From CBDDBK01 sp965225715 (lineage in GTDB: Bacteria > Bacteroidota > Bacteroidia > Cytophagales > Flammeovirgaceae), in the NCBI GenBank assembly GCA_965225715.1, contig CBDDBK010000002.1, positions 806,001-870,000 of the forward strand: a stretch of DNA of 64,000 nucleotides, written 5' to 3'. The translations under genes were made by a program, and so were the position numbers. Position 1 is the stretch's first letter, and each line of letters opens with the position of its first letter. Under the pieces are notes generated by a model that searched no databases, was not told the DNA's origin, and worked only from the letters and a program-made list of their open reading frames with translations. This document shows positions 17,800-28,054 of the stretch, in pieces.

Positions 17800-20700
17800 A
17801 TGGCTAATAGAAATTTTTATGTTGTTCTAATTTTTTCATTTTTTTTTACTTTTAAAGGTAAAAGCCAAACGGGGAAAAATGAAAAAGTAGATAGCTTAAA
17901 AAAAGAAGTACCACTTTCAGTTATTAAACGTTTTGAATTATATGAGCGTCCCTATTATGGTAATCATTCATTTAAAACATTTAGCCGTTCTAAATTTTTA
18001 TTATTACCTAAGCAAAAAATAGATTTCTTTTTAGATAAATCCGGTCAATTTATGCAAATTACCGATAAAATTAATGATTTTGAATACACTCCATCTATTC
18101 GTATTCCTTATAGCGAATTTAAAAAAAATGAATTCAGGGCTATAGACAGAGCCTACTGGTCTTCAATAAATTTGAAAAAAGAACAAGAAGAAGGCCAATT
18201 GTTAGAAAAAGCAGGTCGCTTACCTCGTATTCCCTTGGGAAAAGCAGCAGGACTATTTGGAGGAAGTTTTATAGATTTAAAAGCTAATGTAAGCGGTACA
18301 TTTGATTTAGGAGCAAGGTTTTCACGTTTAGATAATCCTCAAATTCCTATTAATCAACGTACCCAAATTAATATTCAACCCGACTTTCAATTTAAAGCCG
18401 GGGTAGATGGTACGGTTGGAAAACGACTTTCTATAGGATTTGGTTTCGATTCTAAACCTTACAATTTATTAACTCAAACTAAAGTTAAATTTGATTACAC
18501 CTTACCGGATCATACTATTTTACAAAATATTGAATTATTTAATACCTCTTTCAATCCTAAAAACTCACTTATACCGGGTAGTCAAAATCTTTTAGGTGGA
18601 AGGGTTAATTTACGATTTGGGAAATTGCATATAGACGCTCTGGGTGGATTAAAACGAGGTGCTTCTAACATTGCCCATTTTAAAAAAGGAGCTAATATAC
18701 AAAATATTAATATTAAAGCCGATAGGTATATTTATAACCGTTATTTCTTTTTAGGTTATTTTTTTAGAAATAACTATGAATCTTCTTTACAAACTTTACC
18801 AATTGTTAATTCTAATATTCAAATTACACGTTTAGAAGTTTATATTACAAATAGAAGCAATAACAGTCAGGATCTTAGAAATATTGCTTCCTTTTTAGAC
18901 CTTGCAGAAGTAGAACCTTTTAATCCGCGTTGGCAAGCTCAACCAGACCCAACAAATAATAATGCTAATGATAATTCTCGAAATACGTTATTTTCCGAAC
19001 TTCAAAATATAAACCGTAATGTGCAAGAAATAACTGGAGATTTAGAAAATAATAATTTAGTAGAAGGTATTGATTTTGAAATTTTGACAGCTGCTCGCAA
19101 ACTTGAACCTAATGAGTATTACTTTCATAAAGAGTTGGGTTATATTGGCTTACGCCAACCCATCAGTGATGATGAAGTTTTAGCCGTTGCTTATGAATAT
19201 ACTTTTAATGGGCAACGCTTTCAGGTCGGCGAACTCACCGAAAATTATCAAGATATTGAGGATAATGAGGTTATTTTTCTCAAAATGCTAAGACCTTCCA
19301 GCATTCAAACAGAAATTCCAACTTGGGATTTGATGATGAAAAATGTATATAGTTTAGGTGTAAACCAAATTAATGAAGAGGGTTTTAGATTACAAGTGAT
19401 TTATAAAGATGATGCAACAGGGCAAGATAGACCAATTATAACCGAAGGTATTAATACACGTAATCAACCACTTGTCCAACTTTTAAACGCAGATCAACTT
19501 AATTCAAAATTAGACCCCCAACCAGACGGAAATTTTGACTTTGTTGAAGGCGTAACTATTGAAAGTCAGTACGGAATTTTAATTTTTCCAGCTTTAGAAC
19601 CTTTTGGCAGCTCTTTAGAAAACTTATTTGCATCATCTGAACAAAGTCTTGTTAATCGTTATGTTTTTAATGACCTTTATAATTTGACTCAAATTGATGC
19701 TCAACAAAATACAACTAAAAATAAATTTGCTTTTATTGGAAATATACAAGGTGCTCCCAGTAATGTTTTGTTTATTAATACGCCAAATCTTGCAGAAAAT
19801 TCAGTAAAAGTACGCATTGGTAATACGGTTTTAGTTGAAAATAGAGATTATACCGTTAACTATTTATCCAAAACAGTTACTATCAACAATATAGGTTTAC
19901 TCAATACCGACGAAACTATTACTGTAGAATATGAACAAGGTGATGTTTTTTCAGTTAGAAATAGAACTTTACTAGGTTTTGAAGCTAGCTATAATTTAAC
20001 TGATGAGATTTCTTTTTCAGGAACTTTTTTACACTTATCAGAACGTCCAACTATTTCAACAACTAGAGTAAGTATTGGTAATGAGCCTATTAAAAATACA
20101 GTTATAGGTCTAAAAGGTAACTATACTTCTGAATCTTTACTACTGACAAAAATTGTAGATAAACTCCCTTTTGTGAGCACAAAAGCTATTTCTAAGTTTA
20201 GTATACAGGGTGAAGCCGCACAGCTTATACCAGGTTTAGGAAGTTTAGCAGGTAATACCAAAGGTGTTTCTTATATTGATGATTTTGAAACTATAGAAAA
20301 GATTATTCCACTTTCTTCAGTATCTAATTGGAAATATGCTTCAACGCCTATTCGTTTTTTAGAAACTTTGCCTCTAAATATGCAAAATGCTTTGCCAAGA
20401 AATTATAGACGGGCTAAATTAAGTTGGTATAGTATAGATAATAGTTTTTATCAAAATAATTTGGGATCCTTTGTACAAAATCAAAGCCTAAATCATTATG
20501 ACCGTAGAGTTTTAAGCACAGAGGTTTTCCCTTTAAAATCTATTAATAATAGTGCTAATTCTTTTGCTTTTCTCCAAACATTTGATATTGCTTACTATCC
20601 AGAAGAACGCGGCGTTTACAACTATAATCCCAATTTAAATCCTGATAACACTTTACCAAATCCTGAAAATAATTTTGGCTCTATTGCCTTTGGTATTACT

Positions 20701-23700
20701 GGCGATAATGTAGATTTTGATAAACAAAATATTCAGTACATTGAATTTTGGCTTTTAAACCCATTTTTAACCGGAGGAAACGGAAGAGTTGAAGAGGAAA
20801 ATAACAATACAGGAGGAACAGTTTTTTTTAATCTTGGTAATATTTCTGAAGATTTTATCCCCGACGGACAGCATCTTTTTGAAAATGGCTTAAATCAAGA
20901 TCCTATTTCTTCAGATGCTGTTTGGGGACGTGTACCAAATCAGCCATTTATAATAAATGGCTTTGGAACCCAACCCCGTAACGTACAAGATTTAGGATTT
21001 GATGGTCTCAATAATGAAGAAGAAAGAATTTTTTTTGCTAGTCGTTTTTTAGACTTATTACCCCCTCAAAATAATCAACTTGTTTTTGAAGATCCATCAG
21101 CAGATGACTTTTTACATTTTAACGATCCTGTTTTTGACGGGGAAGAAAGAATTGTTGCCCGTTATAAAAATTTTAGAGGTGTAGAAAACAACTCCATAGA
21201 AAATACCGTTCTTAGTTCTACTATTTTACCTGATAATGAAGATATTAATAATGATAATACGATTAATAGTATAGAAAGTTACTTTGAATATCGTTTGGAT
21301 TTAAGACCTGACATGCAAGTTGGAGATCCGTATATTGTAGACAAAATAGATAATGAAATTGACGGAGAACTGGTTACTTGGTATCAAGTTCGAATTCCTA
21401 TTAGGGATCCTAAAAGAGCTGTTATTAATAATTTAGATGGGTTTAAGAATATCCGTTTTATGCGGCTATATTTAACCAATTGGCAACAGCCTGTTGTTTT
21501 AAGAATATCTAATTTTCAGATTGCAGGAACGTTTTGGCGCGAATATGAAGAAAGTTTAATAACACCCGGCTTGGGTTTAGATAATGATAATTTTGGAGAT
21601 ACCGATTTTACGGTTTCTACTGTAAATATTGAAGAAAATGGAAGTGGAGATTCTCAAAATGCTGTACCTTATAACTTACCGCCTGACTTTGTACGGGATC
21701 CAGATCCAAATACACCTTTATCAAATGGTATTAGTAATCTAAAAAATGAACAGTCTCTTCAATTTGATATTCAAAATTTAGGCTATAATGATTCCCGTGC
21801 AGCTTTCCGAAACTTATCTTTAGATTTAATTAATTATGGACGTTTAAGGTTAGAAATACATGCACATAGTTCAGATATTCAAACGCAAAATGGAGACTTT
21901 ACTGCTTTTATCAGAATAGGTACAGATCCTAATGAAAATTATTATGAAATTTCTATTCCTCTGACTCTGACACCTTTAAATACAACTTTTGATGAGCGAG
22001 AACGCCTCTGGCCCGAAGAAAATCAAATTAATCTTGCTTTTGATGAGCTTTTTCAGGTTAAATCTATACGCGATAGACAAAATTTTTCTGAGGTATTACC
22101 TTTTAGTATTGCTTCTGATAAATATACGATTACCTTAAAAGGTAGACCAGATTTAAGTGCCGCACAAGTTGTTTTTTTAGGTATTCGGAATGATGCTAAT
22201 GATAATCAAGATCATGATATTACTGTTTGGTTTAATGAATTGAGAGTAAGTGACTTTAATACTCAAGGTGGTGGAGCTTTTAATGTTTTAAGCACTATTC
22301 AATTGGCTGATTTTGCTAATGTTAATGCCAATATTAGCTATCGCGGGACAGGTTATGGAAGTGTTCAGAGTAAGCCTAATCAACGCCAAAGAAGCGATCA
22401 GTTACGTTATGAAATTAATGCAAACATCAATGTTGATAAGATTGGGCTTGATAGGCTGGGTATAAAACTACCCGTTTATTTAAGCTATTCAGAGACAACA
22501 ACTAAACCTTTTTTTGATCCTCAAGATAAAGATGTGCCTTTATCTATTGCCTTGGAAACCTTACCCGAATCAGAACAAAATGCTTATCAAACTAATGCCG
22601 AAAGTAGAGCAGTAAAAAGAAGCATTAGCATTCCAAATTTTTCAAAAACTAAAAGACCAAATGCTAAAAAATATATTTGGGATATTGAAAACTTAAGTTT
22701 AAATGCTGCTTATTCAGATGAAAAACGTTCCGATACACTTATACAATCTTACTATAGTCAAAATATGCAAGCTGGAGCTGTCTATAATTTTAAATTTAAA
22801 ACTATTTCCATAGAACCATTTAAGAAAAAAGACAAAAAGAGGGATAAAAATAAAGATGGAAGACAAAATTCCAGTTCAGCTAATATACCAACACCTCGTA
22901 ATGTGCGAAAATCTGACCCATTAGCATTCATTAAAAATTTCAACTTTTCTCTACTACCCAGTAGTGTGCGGGTTTCAGGAAATTTAAATCGTCAATATGA
23001 AGAAGTATTTTATCGTGGTGATAATTTAGCCAATGAACTTCAGTTTTTAGAACCTCTTTTTAGAAAACAGTTTACTTTTGACAGAGATTATCAATTGGTA
23101 TGGAATTTTACTAAAAATTTCAAGTTTAATTACAATGCTTTAACCAATGCCATTATTGATGAACCTTTTGGAGCTTTAGATACTCAAGAAAAAATAGATT
23201 CTGTGCTAGATAATTTGAAAGATTTTGGCAGAATTAAAAACTTCTCTCAAAAAGCAAAATTTGCTTATGTTTTTCCAGCTAATACTTTACCTTATTTAGA
23301 TTTAATAAACAATCCTTCTTTTTCTTATGATATTGATTATGCATGGCGTTCGGCTCGCTTAGGTCAGGAAGAAATTTTTGGACATTCTATAGAAAATAGT
23401 CGAAATTTTAATGTAAGTACTGGTTTAGATATTAAAAAATTATATGCTAAATCAAGTTGGTTAAATCAAAAAATTACCAAAAAACTCTATCAAGATAAAT
23501 CCAGACCAGATTATTTAAATTCCCCGACTAACCAAAAAATTATAAAGCTTAAAGCCAAATTTAAAATCTTAACCGAACAAGCTGCTGTTTTACGAAAAAG
23601 ACAGGAAAAAATAGAGAGTAATTATACCCAAGCACTTGAAATACTTAAAGCCGATAGTATATATGACCAAGAGCGTTTGAAAAAAAATAATGCTATTTTT

Positions 23701-25227
23701 AAACTAAAAAGAGATAAGTTGCAAAATCAAAGACAAGAAATCACTAAAAAACAGCAAGAAATACGCAAAGATATTCAAACTTATACAAACAAACTCAATG
23801 AAATGCGACGCAATAAAGTCGTACCTCAAAATTATACAGGTCTCAAAATTTTGCTTAGAACATTAACCGGTCTAAAAAGTATAAATTTTAAATACAACAG
23901 AAAAGAAAGTACGTTTCTACCGGGTTATGTTTTAAGACCTAAATTTTTAGGTTTTGATGAAACTTGGCAAGCGCCCGGTTTAGATTTTATACTTGGCAAT
24001 CAAAATAGAGATATTTTACTTAGAGCCGAGCAAAGTGGTTGGTTATTAAAAAATTCCCAACAGATACAACCTTTTACACAACGTTTACAAGAAAGTTATA
24101 CTTTATCGGCAAAATTTAATATTCTAAATGATTTAAAAATTGATGTCTCTTTTCAAAAACAACGTGGTGCTACTTATAATGAAGTATTTCGTTATGATTC
24201 GCTTGATAATACCTTTAATTCCCAATCCCCTTTTCGAAATGGGAATTATCAAATTTCTTATGGTTTGTATGAAGGGTTCTTAGACCCTAAAAATAGCTTA
24301 GAACTTTTACAGAATTTTAGTAATTATTTGCCTGTTATTCAATCTCGTAGAATAGAAGAACATCCTCAAAACTTTGAATATGACACTATTTCCCAAGACG
24401 TCCTTATACCGGCTTTTATTGCAGCTTATAACCAAAAAGACCCAAATACCATTTCTTTAACTAATTTTCCTACTTTACCTTTACCCAATTGGAAAATAAA
24501 CTATGAAGGTCTGGGAAAAATACCATTTATTAAACAGTTGTTCAAAAACTTTAGCCTTGAACACAATTACTCTTCAACTTTTGAAATAGGGGCTTATCGT
24601 TCGTCCTTACTTTATTTGGCAGAAGCTGTTAATTTAGGCATTCAGGAACAAAACTTTATTGCTCCCATTTTTAATGACAGCACAGGTCAGTTGACACCAG
24701 TGGTTATTTTAGACGCCGTAATTATTAATGAACAGTTTGCGCCTTTGATAGGCTTTAATGCTACAACTTTAAATAACTTAAAATTTGGATTCAAGTATGG
24801 AAAAGGGCGCACTTTGACTTTAAATTTAAATAATGTCCAGATTACCGAAGTCAATAACAGCGATTATTCATTTATGTTTTCATTTTCAAAAAAACGCTTT
24901 CTTTTACCTTTTAAAATACAAGGGCGTAGTACAACTTTGCCTAATTTATTGACTTTTAATCTCAATGCAACTGTACGAGATACTGAAACAGTTCAACATA
25001 TCGAACAGGATGGTTTTTTTATCAGTAATACCACGAATGGTTCTTTAAATTTTCAAGTTCGAGGTACTTTAAACTATCAATTTATTCCAAAAAATCAAAA
25101 TGGTTTTACTTTAGATGGTGGTCTATATGTAGAAAGAATGGTCATTAGACCCAGTGTTCAAAATATTAACTTTCCAAGATTCAATACTTCGGTAGGGCTT
25201 CTATTTAAGGTTTTGTTTACCCAGTAA
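17800..25227 (+). CDS. sprA: Cell surface protein SprA, type IX secretion translocon
   Basis: A giant protein of about 2475 residues. The ATG at 17800 gives the signal peptide MANRNFYVVLIFSFFFTFKGKSQ; the TTG at 17788 is less likely. Length and features match SprA: an N-terminal domain with SIRIPYSEFKKNEFRAIDRAYW, repeated outer-membrane strands, conserved central regions such as SYIDDFETIEKIIPLSS and NVQDLGFDGLNNEEERIFF, and a C-terminal barrel ending FNTSVGLLFKVLF. SprA is the 36-strand outer-membrane pore of the type IX secretion system and is needed for gliding in Flavobacterium. A charged coiled-coil-like insertion lies at about 1910-2010 (KLKAKFKILTEQAAVLRKRQEKIE). The gene is strongly AT-rich, unlike the accessory surface genes. 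It is likely monocistronic or followed by murD. Confidence 0.95.
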   Translation: MANRNFYVVLIFSFFFTFKGKSQTGKNEKVDSLKKEVPLSVIKRFELYERPYYGNHSFKTFSRSKFLLLPKQKIDFFLDKSGQFMQITDKINDFEYTPSIRIPYSEFKKNEFRAIDRAYWSSINLKKEQEEGQLLEKAGRLPRIPLGKAAGLFGGSFIDLKANVSGTFDLGARFSRLDNPQIPINQRTQINIQPDFQFKAGVDGTVGKRLSIGFGFDSKPYNLLTQTKVKFDYTLPDHTILQNIELFNTSFNPKNSLIPGSQNLLGGRVNLRFGKLHIDALGGLKRGASNIAHFKKGANIQNINIKADRYIYNRYFFLGYFFRNNYESSLQTLPIVNSNIQITRLEVYITNRSNNSQDLRNIASFLDLAEVEPFNPRWQAQPDPTNNNANDNSRNTLFSELQNINRNVQEITGDLENNNLVEGIDFEILTAARKLEPNEYYFHKELGYIGLRQPISDDEVLAVAYEYTFNGQRFQVGELTENYQDIEDNEVIFLKMLRPSSIQTEIPTWDLMMKNVYSLGVNQINEEGFRLQVIYKDDATGQDRPIITEGINTRNQPLVQLLNADQLNSKLDPQPDGNFDFVEGVTIESQYGILIFPALEPFGSSLENLFASSEQSLVNRYVFNDLYNLTQIDAQQNTTKNKFAFIGNIQGAPSNVLFINTPNLAENSVKVRIGNTVLVENRDYTVNYLSKTVTINNIGLLNTDETITVEYEQGDVFSVRNRTLLGFEASYNLTDEISFSGTFLHLSERPTISTTRVSIGNEPIKNTVIGLKGNYTSESLLLTKIVDKLPFVSTKAISKFSIQGEAAQLIPGLGSLAGNTKGVSYIDDFETIEKIIPLSSVSNWKYASTPIRFLETLPLNMQNALPRNYRRAKLSWYSIDNSFYQNNLGSFVQNQSLNHYDRRVLSTEVFPLKSINNSANSFAFLQTFDIAYYPEERGVYNYNPNLNPDNTLPNPENNFGSIAFGITGDNVDFDKQNIQYIEFWLLNPFLTGGNGRVEEENNNTGGTVFFNLGNISEDFIPDGQHLFENGLNQDPISSDAVWGRVPNQPFIINGFGTQPRNVQDLGFDGLNNEEERIFFASRFLDLLPPQNNQLVFEDPSADDFLHFNDPVFDGEERIVARYKNFRGVENNSIENTVLSSTILPDNEDINNDNTINSIESYFEYRLDLRPDMQVGDPYIVDKIDNEIDGELVTWYQVRIPIRDPKRAVINNLDGFKNIRFMRLYLTNWQQPVVLRISNFQIAGTFWREYEESLITPGLGLDNDNFGDTDFTVSTVNIEENGSGDSQNAVPYNLPPDFVRDPDPNTPLSNGISNLKNEQSLQFDIQNLGYNDSRAAFRNLSLDLINYGRLRLEIHAHSSDIQTQNGDFTAFIRIGTDPNENYYEISIPLTLTPLNTTFDERERLWPEENQINLAFDELFQVKSIRDRQNFSEVLPFSIASDKYTITLKGRPDLSAAQVVFLGIRNDANDNQDHDITVWFNELRVSDFNTQGGGAFNVLSTIQLADFANVNANISYRGTGYGSVQSKPNQRQRSDQLRYEINANINVDKIGLDRLGIKLPVYLSYSETTTKPFFDPQDKDVPLSIALETLPESEQNAYQTNAESRAVKRSISIPNFSKTKRPNAKKYIWDIENLSLNAAYSDEKRSDTLIQSYYSQNMQAGAVYNFKFKTISIEPFKKKDKKRDKNKDGRQNSSSANIPTPRNVRKSDPLAFIKNFNFSLLPSSVRVSGNLNRQYEEVFYRGDNLANELQFLEPLFRKQFTFDRDYQLVWNFTKNFKFNYNALTNAIIDEPFGALDTQEKIDSVLDNLKDFGRIKNFSQKAKFAYVFPANTLPYLDLINNPSFSYDIDYAWRSARLGQEEIFGHSIENSRNFNVSTGLDIKKLYAKSSWLNQKITKKLYQDKSRPDYLNSPTNQKIIKLKAKFKILTEQAAVLRKRQEKIESNYTQALEILKADSIYDQERLKKNNAIFKLKRDKLQNQRQEITKKQQEIRKDIQTYTNKLNEMRRNKVVPQNYTGLKILLRTLTGLKSINFKYNRKESTFLPGYVLRPKFLGFDETWQAPGLDFILGNQNRDILLRAEQSGWLLKNSQQIQPFTQRLQESYTLSAKFNILNDLKIDVSFQKQRGATYNEVFRYDSLDNTFNSQSPFRNGNYQISYGLYEGFLDPKNSLELLQNFSNYLPVIQSRRIEEHPQNFEYDTISQDVLIPAFIAAYNQKDPNTISLTNFPTLPLPNWKINYEGLGKIPFIKQLFKNFSLEHNYSSTFEIGAYRSSLLYLAEAVNLGIQEQNFIAPIFNDSTGQLTPVVILDAVIINEQFAPLIGFNATTLNNLKFGFKYGKGRTLTLNLNNVQITEVNNSDYSFMFSFSKKRFLLPFKIQGRSTTLPNLLTFNLNATVRDTETVQHIEQDGFFISNTTNGSLNFQVRGTLNYQFIPKNQNGFTLDGGLYVERMVIRPSVQNINFPRFNTSVGLLFKVLFTQ

Positions 25228-25336
25228 AAATATTGGTTTATTTATCGCAGTTTGCTAACTTTGATAAAGTTTAAAAGTAAAAATTAGCAAATTAAATTTG
25301 TAAAAGCAATTAAAAAATTTATCCAAATATTAAGTT

Positions 25337-26668
25337 TTGTATCTCACCAATAAAGATATTTTCAAGACCAAACTATTAATACTTGGAGCCGGTGAAAGTG
25401 GTTGCGGTGCTGCTTTACTTGCCCAACAAAAAGGGTATTCTGTTTTTGTTTCTGACAAATCCAAAATCAAGTCGTTTTATCGTGAACAACTTGTCAAAAA
25501 TAAAATCTCTTTTGAAGAAGGAAAACACCAAAAAGTCTATCAAAGTGACTGGGATTTAATTATTAAAAGCCCTGGTATTCCACCATTTATACCTATCCTT
25601 AAATCTGCCAAGCAAAAAGGTATTCCTATTATTGATGAAATAGAATTTACCTTTGCTTTCTGTACAGGAAAAATAATTGCTATCACAGGTACAAATGGAA
25701 AAACAACCACAACACGCCTTATTTATCATATTCTAAAATCAGTTGGCAAAAAGGTGGGGATTTGTGGAAATATAGGTAAAAGTTTTGCCTTAACACTTCT
25801 TAAAAATCCTTCTTTAGATTATTATATTTTGGAAGCCAGTAGCTTCCAGCTTGAAAATACTATTCATTTCAAACCCTATATCGCCATATTACTAAATATC
25901 AGTCCTGACCATTTAGATCGATATGACGATATCAACGGGTATATCAAGGCAAAAATGAAGGTGGCTCAAAATATAAACAATTTAGATACATTTATTTACA
26001 ATCAAGATGATCTATACATTGCGAAAGCTGTAGAAAAAGACAATCTTAACTATTCGATACCTTTTTCAACCCAATATTTTCAAAGAAAATTAAAAATTTA
26101 TTTTAATAAGCAGACTTTTATAGTAGATAGCTTACCCTTGGTGGGTAGGCATAATGCTTTAAACTTAACAGCGGCTATTCTTACCAATTTGAAATTAGGG
26201 ATACGTCTTTTTGAAATTAAAAAAGCTCTGAAAACATTTAAAAATATTGCTCATCGTTTGGAAGTGGTACGTACAATTAAAGGTATTTCCTTTATTAATG
26301 ATTCCAAAGCCACAAATATAGATGCTGTTTACTACGCTTTAGAGGCTTATAAAAATATTATTTGGTTGGTCGGAGGGGTTGATAAAGGCAATGATTATAA
26401 TTTATTAAAAAAATACATCGTTGAACATGTGAAATGTATCATTTGTTTAGGAAAAAATAACAAACTTTTAATGCAAAAACTCTTTATTTTTCAGAAGCCT
26501 ATTTTTGATACAAAAACCATAGAAAAAGCTATTTTTGTCGCTTATAAACAAGGATGTAAAGGTGATACTGTACTCCTTTCCCCGGCTTGTTCTAGCTTTG
26601 ATTTATTTCAAAATTATCAACATCGAGGTGATGCCTTTAAAAAAGTTGTTTTAGATTTAAAAAATTAA
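25337..26668 (+). CDS. murD: UDP-N-acetylmuramoyl-L-alanine--D-glutamate ligase
   Basis: A 443-residue Mur ligase with a TTG start at 25337; family alignment begins at KTKLLILGAGESG and no ATG is near. It has an N-terminal Rossmann domain (ILGAGESGCGAALLAQ), the ATP-binding loop ITGTNGKTTTTR (residues 117-127), ILLNISPDHLDRYD, NDSKATNIDAVYYAL in the C-terminal domain, and LSPACSSFDLFQNYQHRGD near the end, typical of MurD. It adds D-Glu to UDP-MurNAc-L-Ala in the cytoplasm. Usual mur/fts cluster partners are absent, so the gene is isolated from the dcw cluster. Confidence 0.93.
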   Translation: MYLTNKDIFKTKLLILGAGESGCGAALLAQQKGYSVFVSDKSKIKSFYREQLVKNKISFEEGKHQKVYQSDWDLIIKSPGIPPFIPILKSAKQKGIPIIDEIEFTFAFCTGKIIAITGTNGKTTTTRLIYHILKSVGKKVGICGNIGKSFALTLLKNPSLDYYILEASSFQLENTIHFKPYIAILLNISPDHLDRYDDINGYIKAKMKVAQNINNLDTFIYNQDDLYIAKAVEKDNLNYSIPFSTQYFQRKLKIYFNKQTFIVDSLPLVGRHNALNLTAAILTNLKLGIRLFEIKKALKTFKNIAHRLEVVRTIKGISFINDSKATNIDAVYYALEAYKNIIWLVGGVDKGNDYNLLKKYIVEHVKCIICLGKNNKLLMQKLFIFQKPIFDTKTIEKAIFVAYKQGCKGDTVLLSPACSSFDLFQNYQHRGDAFKKVVLDLKN

Positions 26669-26713
26669 TTAATATATAGCCTTGTTATTAAGAATAAAGG
26701 AAAAGAACTTTCT

Positions 26714-26808
26714 TATAGCAAAGCTATTTTATTTTGCGAAACGTTAAGTTTCAATACCAATAGGTTAAAATCCAAAAAACGCTCTTTTTCAAGCAATCTG
26801 AGTATAAT
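26714..26808 (-). repeat. 95-bp dispersed intergenic repeat, copy 1
   Basis: Begins with the small hairpin ATAGCAAAGCTAT, then TTTTGCGAAACGTTAAG, CAATACCAATAGGTTA and CTCTTTTTCAA, ending near GAGTATA. It lies between the convergent ends of murD and xerD. The same element occurs before and between the five Rpn genes, at 32992 and, inverted, at 58109. Confidence 0.85.
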
Positions 26809-26868
26809 ATCAAAAAACTCAATACTTAAAAATCTTTTTTCAATATAAGTTTCACTATAAAAATATCT

Positions 26869-27780
26869 TTAGGCTAAGGGATGACATTCATTAATAACTT
26901 TTCGAAGATGACTAATATCGATATGGGTATAAATTTCAGTTGTCTGAATGTTGCTATGGCCTAAGAGTTGTTGAATAATCCGAAGATTTGTACCATTTTC
27001 TAAAAGATGGGTAGCAAGGCTATGGCGAAAGGTATGCGGACTTATATTTTTATGTAGTCCAGCCTCAAGAACTTGTTTTTTAACCACATTAAAAACCGCA
27101 ACCCGGCTCATTTTTTTTCCCAAACGGCTTAAAAATAAATAATTATCATTTTTTGCTTTTGCCTTAATTGCCTTTCTAAGTAGTTGATAATCTTCTAACT
27201 GTTCTAAGACTATATCTTTTAAAGGAATATAGCGTTCTTTATTGCCTTTTCCCCAAGCCTTTAAAACCATTTCTTCAGTATTAATATCTTTAAATTTGAT
27301 ATTTATCAATTCACTGACTCGCAAGCCCGTATAATATAATAGGATTATGATGGTATAATTTCTCATAGATTCATATTTGAGAATAGATTTTTGACTTAAC
27401 AGTTTTTTCATTTCTTCAGGACTTAAGACAGCTGGAAGTTGACGGGTCGTTTTGGGATAGGTAAAATAAGCCATTGGATTTTGAGTTTTATCATCTTTGC
27501 TTTCTAAAAAATTGTAAAATGCTTTTAAGCCAGCTATTAAACGTGCTTGGCTGGTATCAGCTATGCCTATTTCATGTAAAACGTCTATAAAATGAGTAAT
27601 ATGTTCGGGTTTGAGATCAAGAGGATTTAATTTGGGGTAGTGAAGAGTAATAAATTCTGCCAATCTAAAAGTATCCCTTTGATAAGCCTCAACGGTATTT
27701 TCACTAACTCCTCGCCCTAAACGGAGATAAACTGTAAACTCCTCAATTAGTAGTCTCCAAGAAATAAGATTCTCTGACAT
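26869..27780 (-). CDS. xerD: Tyrosine recombinase XerD
   Basis: A 303-residue integrase with an N-terminal SAM-like core-binding domain (about 8-95) and a C-terminal catalytic domain. All catalytic residues are present: Arg154 in YTGLRVSEL, Lys178 in GKGNKER, His249 and Arg252 in SPHTFRHSLATHLL, His275 in LGHSNIQTTEIYTH and the nucleophile Tyr284. Length and the LGH..I.TT..YTH motif fit XerD/XerC. It resolves chromosome dimers at dif with its partner. No dif-like site was identified in this window. It lies next to the Rpn tandem array, but a functional link is not evident. Confidence 0.9.
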   Translation of the reverse strand: MSENLISWRLLIEEFTVYLRLGRGVSENTVEAYQRDTFRLAEFITLHYPKLNPLDLKPEHITHFIDVLHEIGIADTSQARLIAGLKAFYNFLESKDDKTQNPMAYFTYPKTTRQLPAVLSPEEMKKLLSQKSILKYESMRNYTIIILLYYTGLRVSELINIKFKDINTEEMVLKAWGKGNKERYIPLKDIVLEQLEDYQLLRKAIKAKAKNDNYLFLSRLGKKMSRVAVFNVVKKQVLEAGLHKNISPHTFRHSLATHLLENGTNLRIIQQLLGHSNIQTTEIYTHIDISHLRKVINECHPLA

Positions 27781-27954
27781 TTTTTAATACAAAAGTTGCT
27801 AGCGTTTGTTACATAAGGTTTTCTTATAAAAAATCTAAATATTTGGTTTTCAAAATATTTATAACATAAAGACTGAGCTGTTTAATTTGTTACTTTTTCG
27901 GATCTATTTCCCGTTTTTTTATGTCCTAACTTTTTTGAATGAAATCTAATTTTA

Positions 27955-28048
27955 TAGCAAAGCTATTTTATTTTGCGAAACGTTAAGTTTAAATACCAAT
28001 AGGTTAGAATCCGAAAAACTCTCTTTTTCAAATAGCTTGAATATATTA
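27955..28048 (-). repeat. 95-bp dispersed intergenic repeat, copy 2
   Basis: Starts with ATAGCAAAGCTAT and matches the units between the Rpn genes apart from a few substitutions. It marks the downstream edge of the tandem Rpn array. Confidence 0.85.
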
Positions 28049-28054
28049 AAAAAG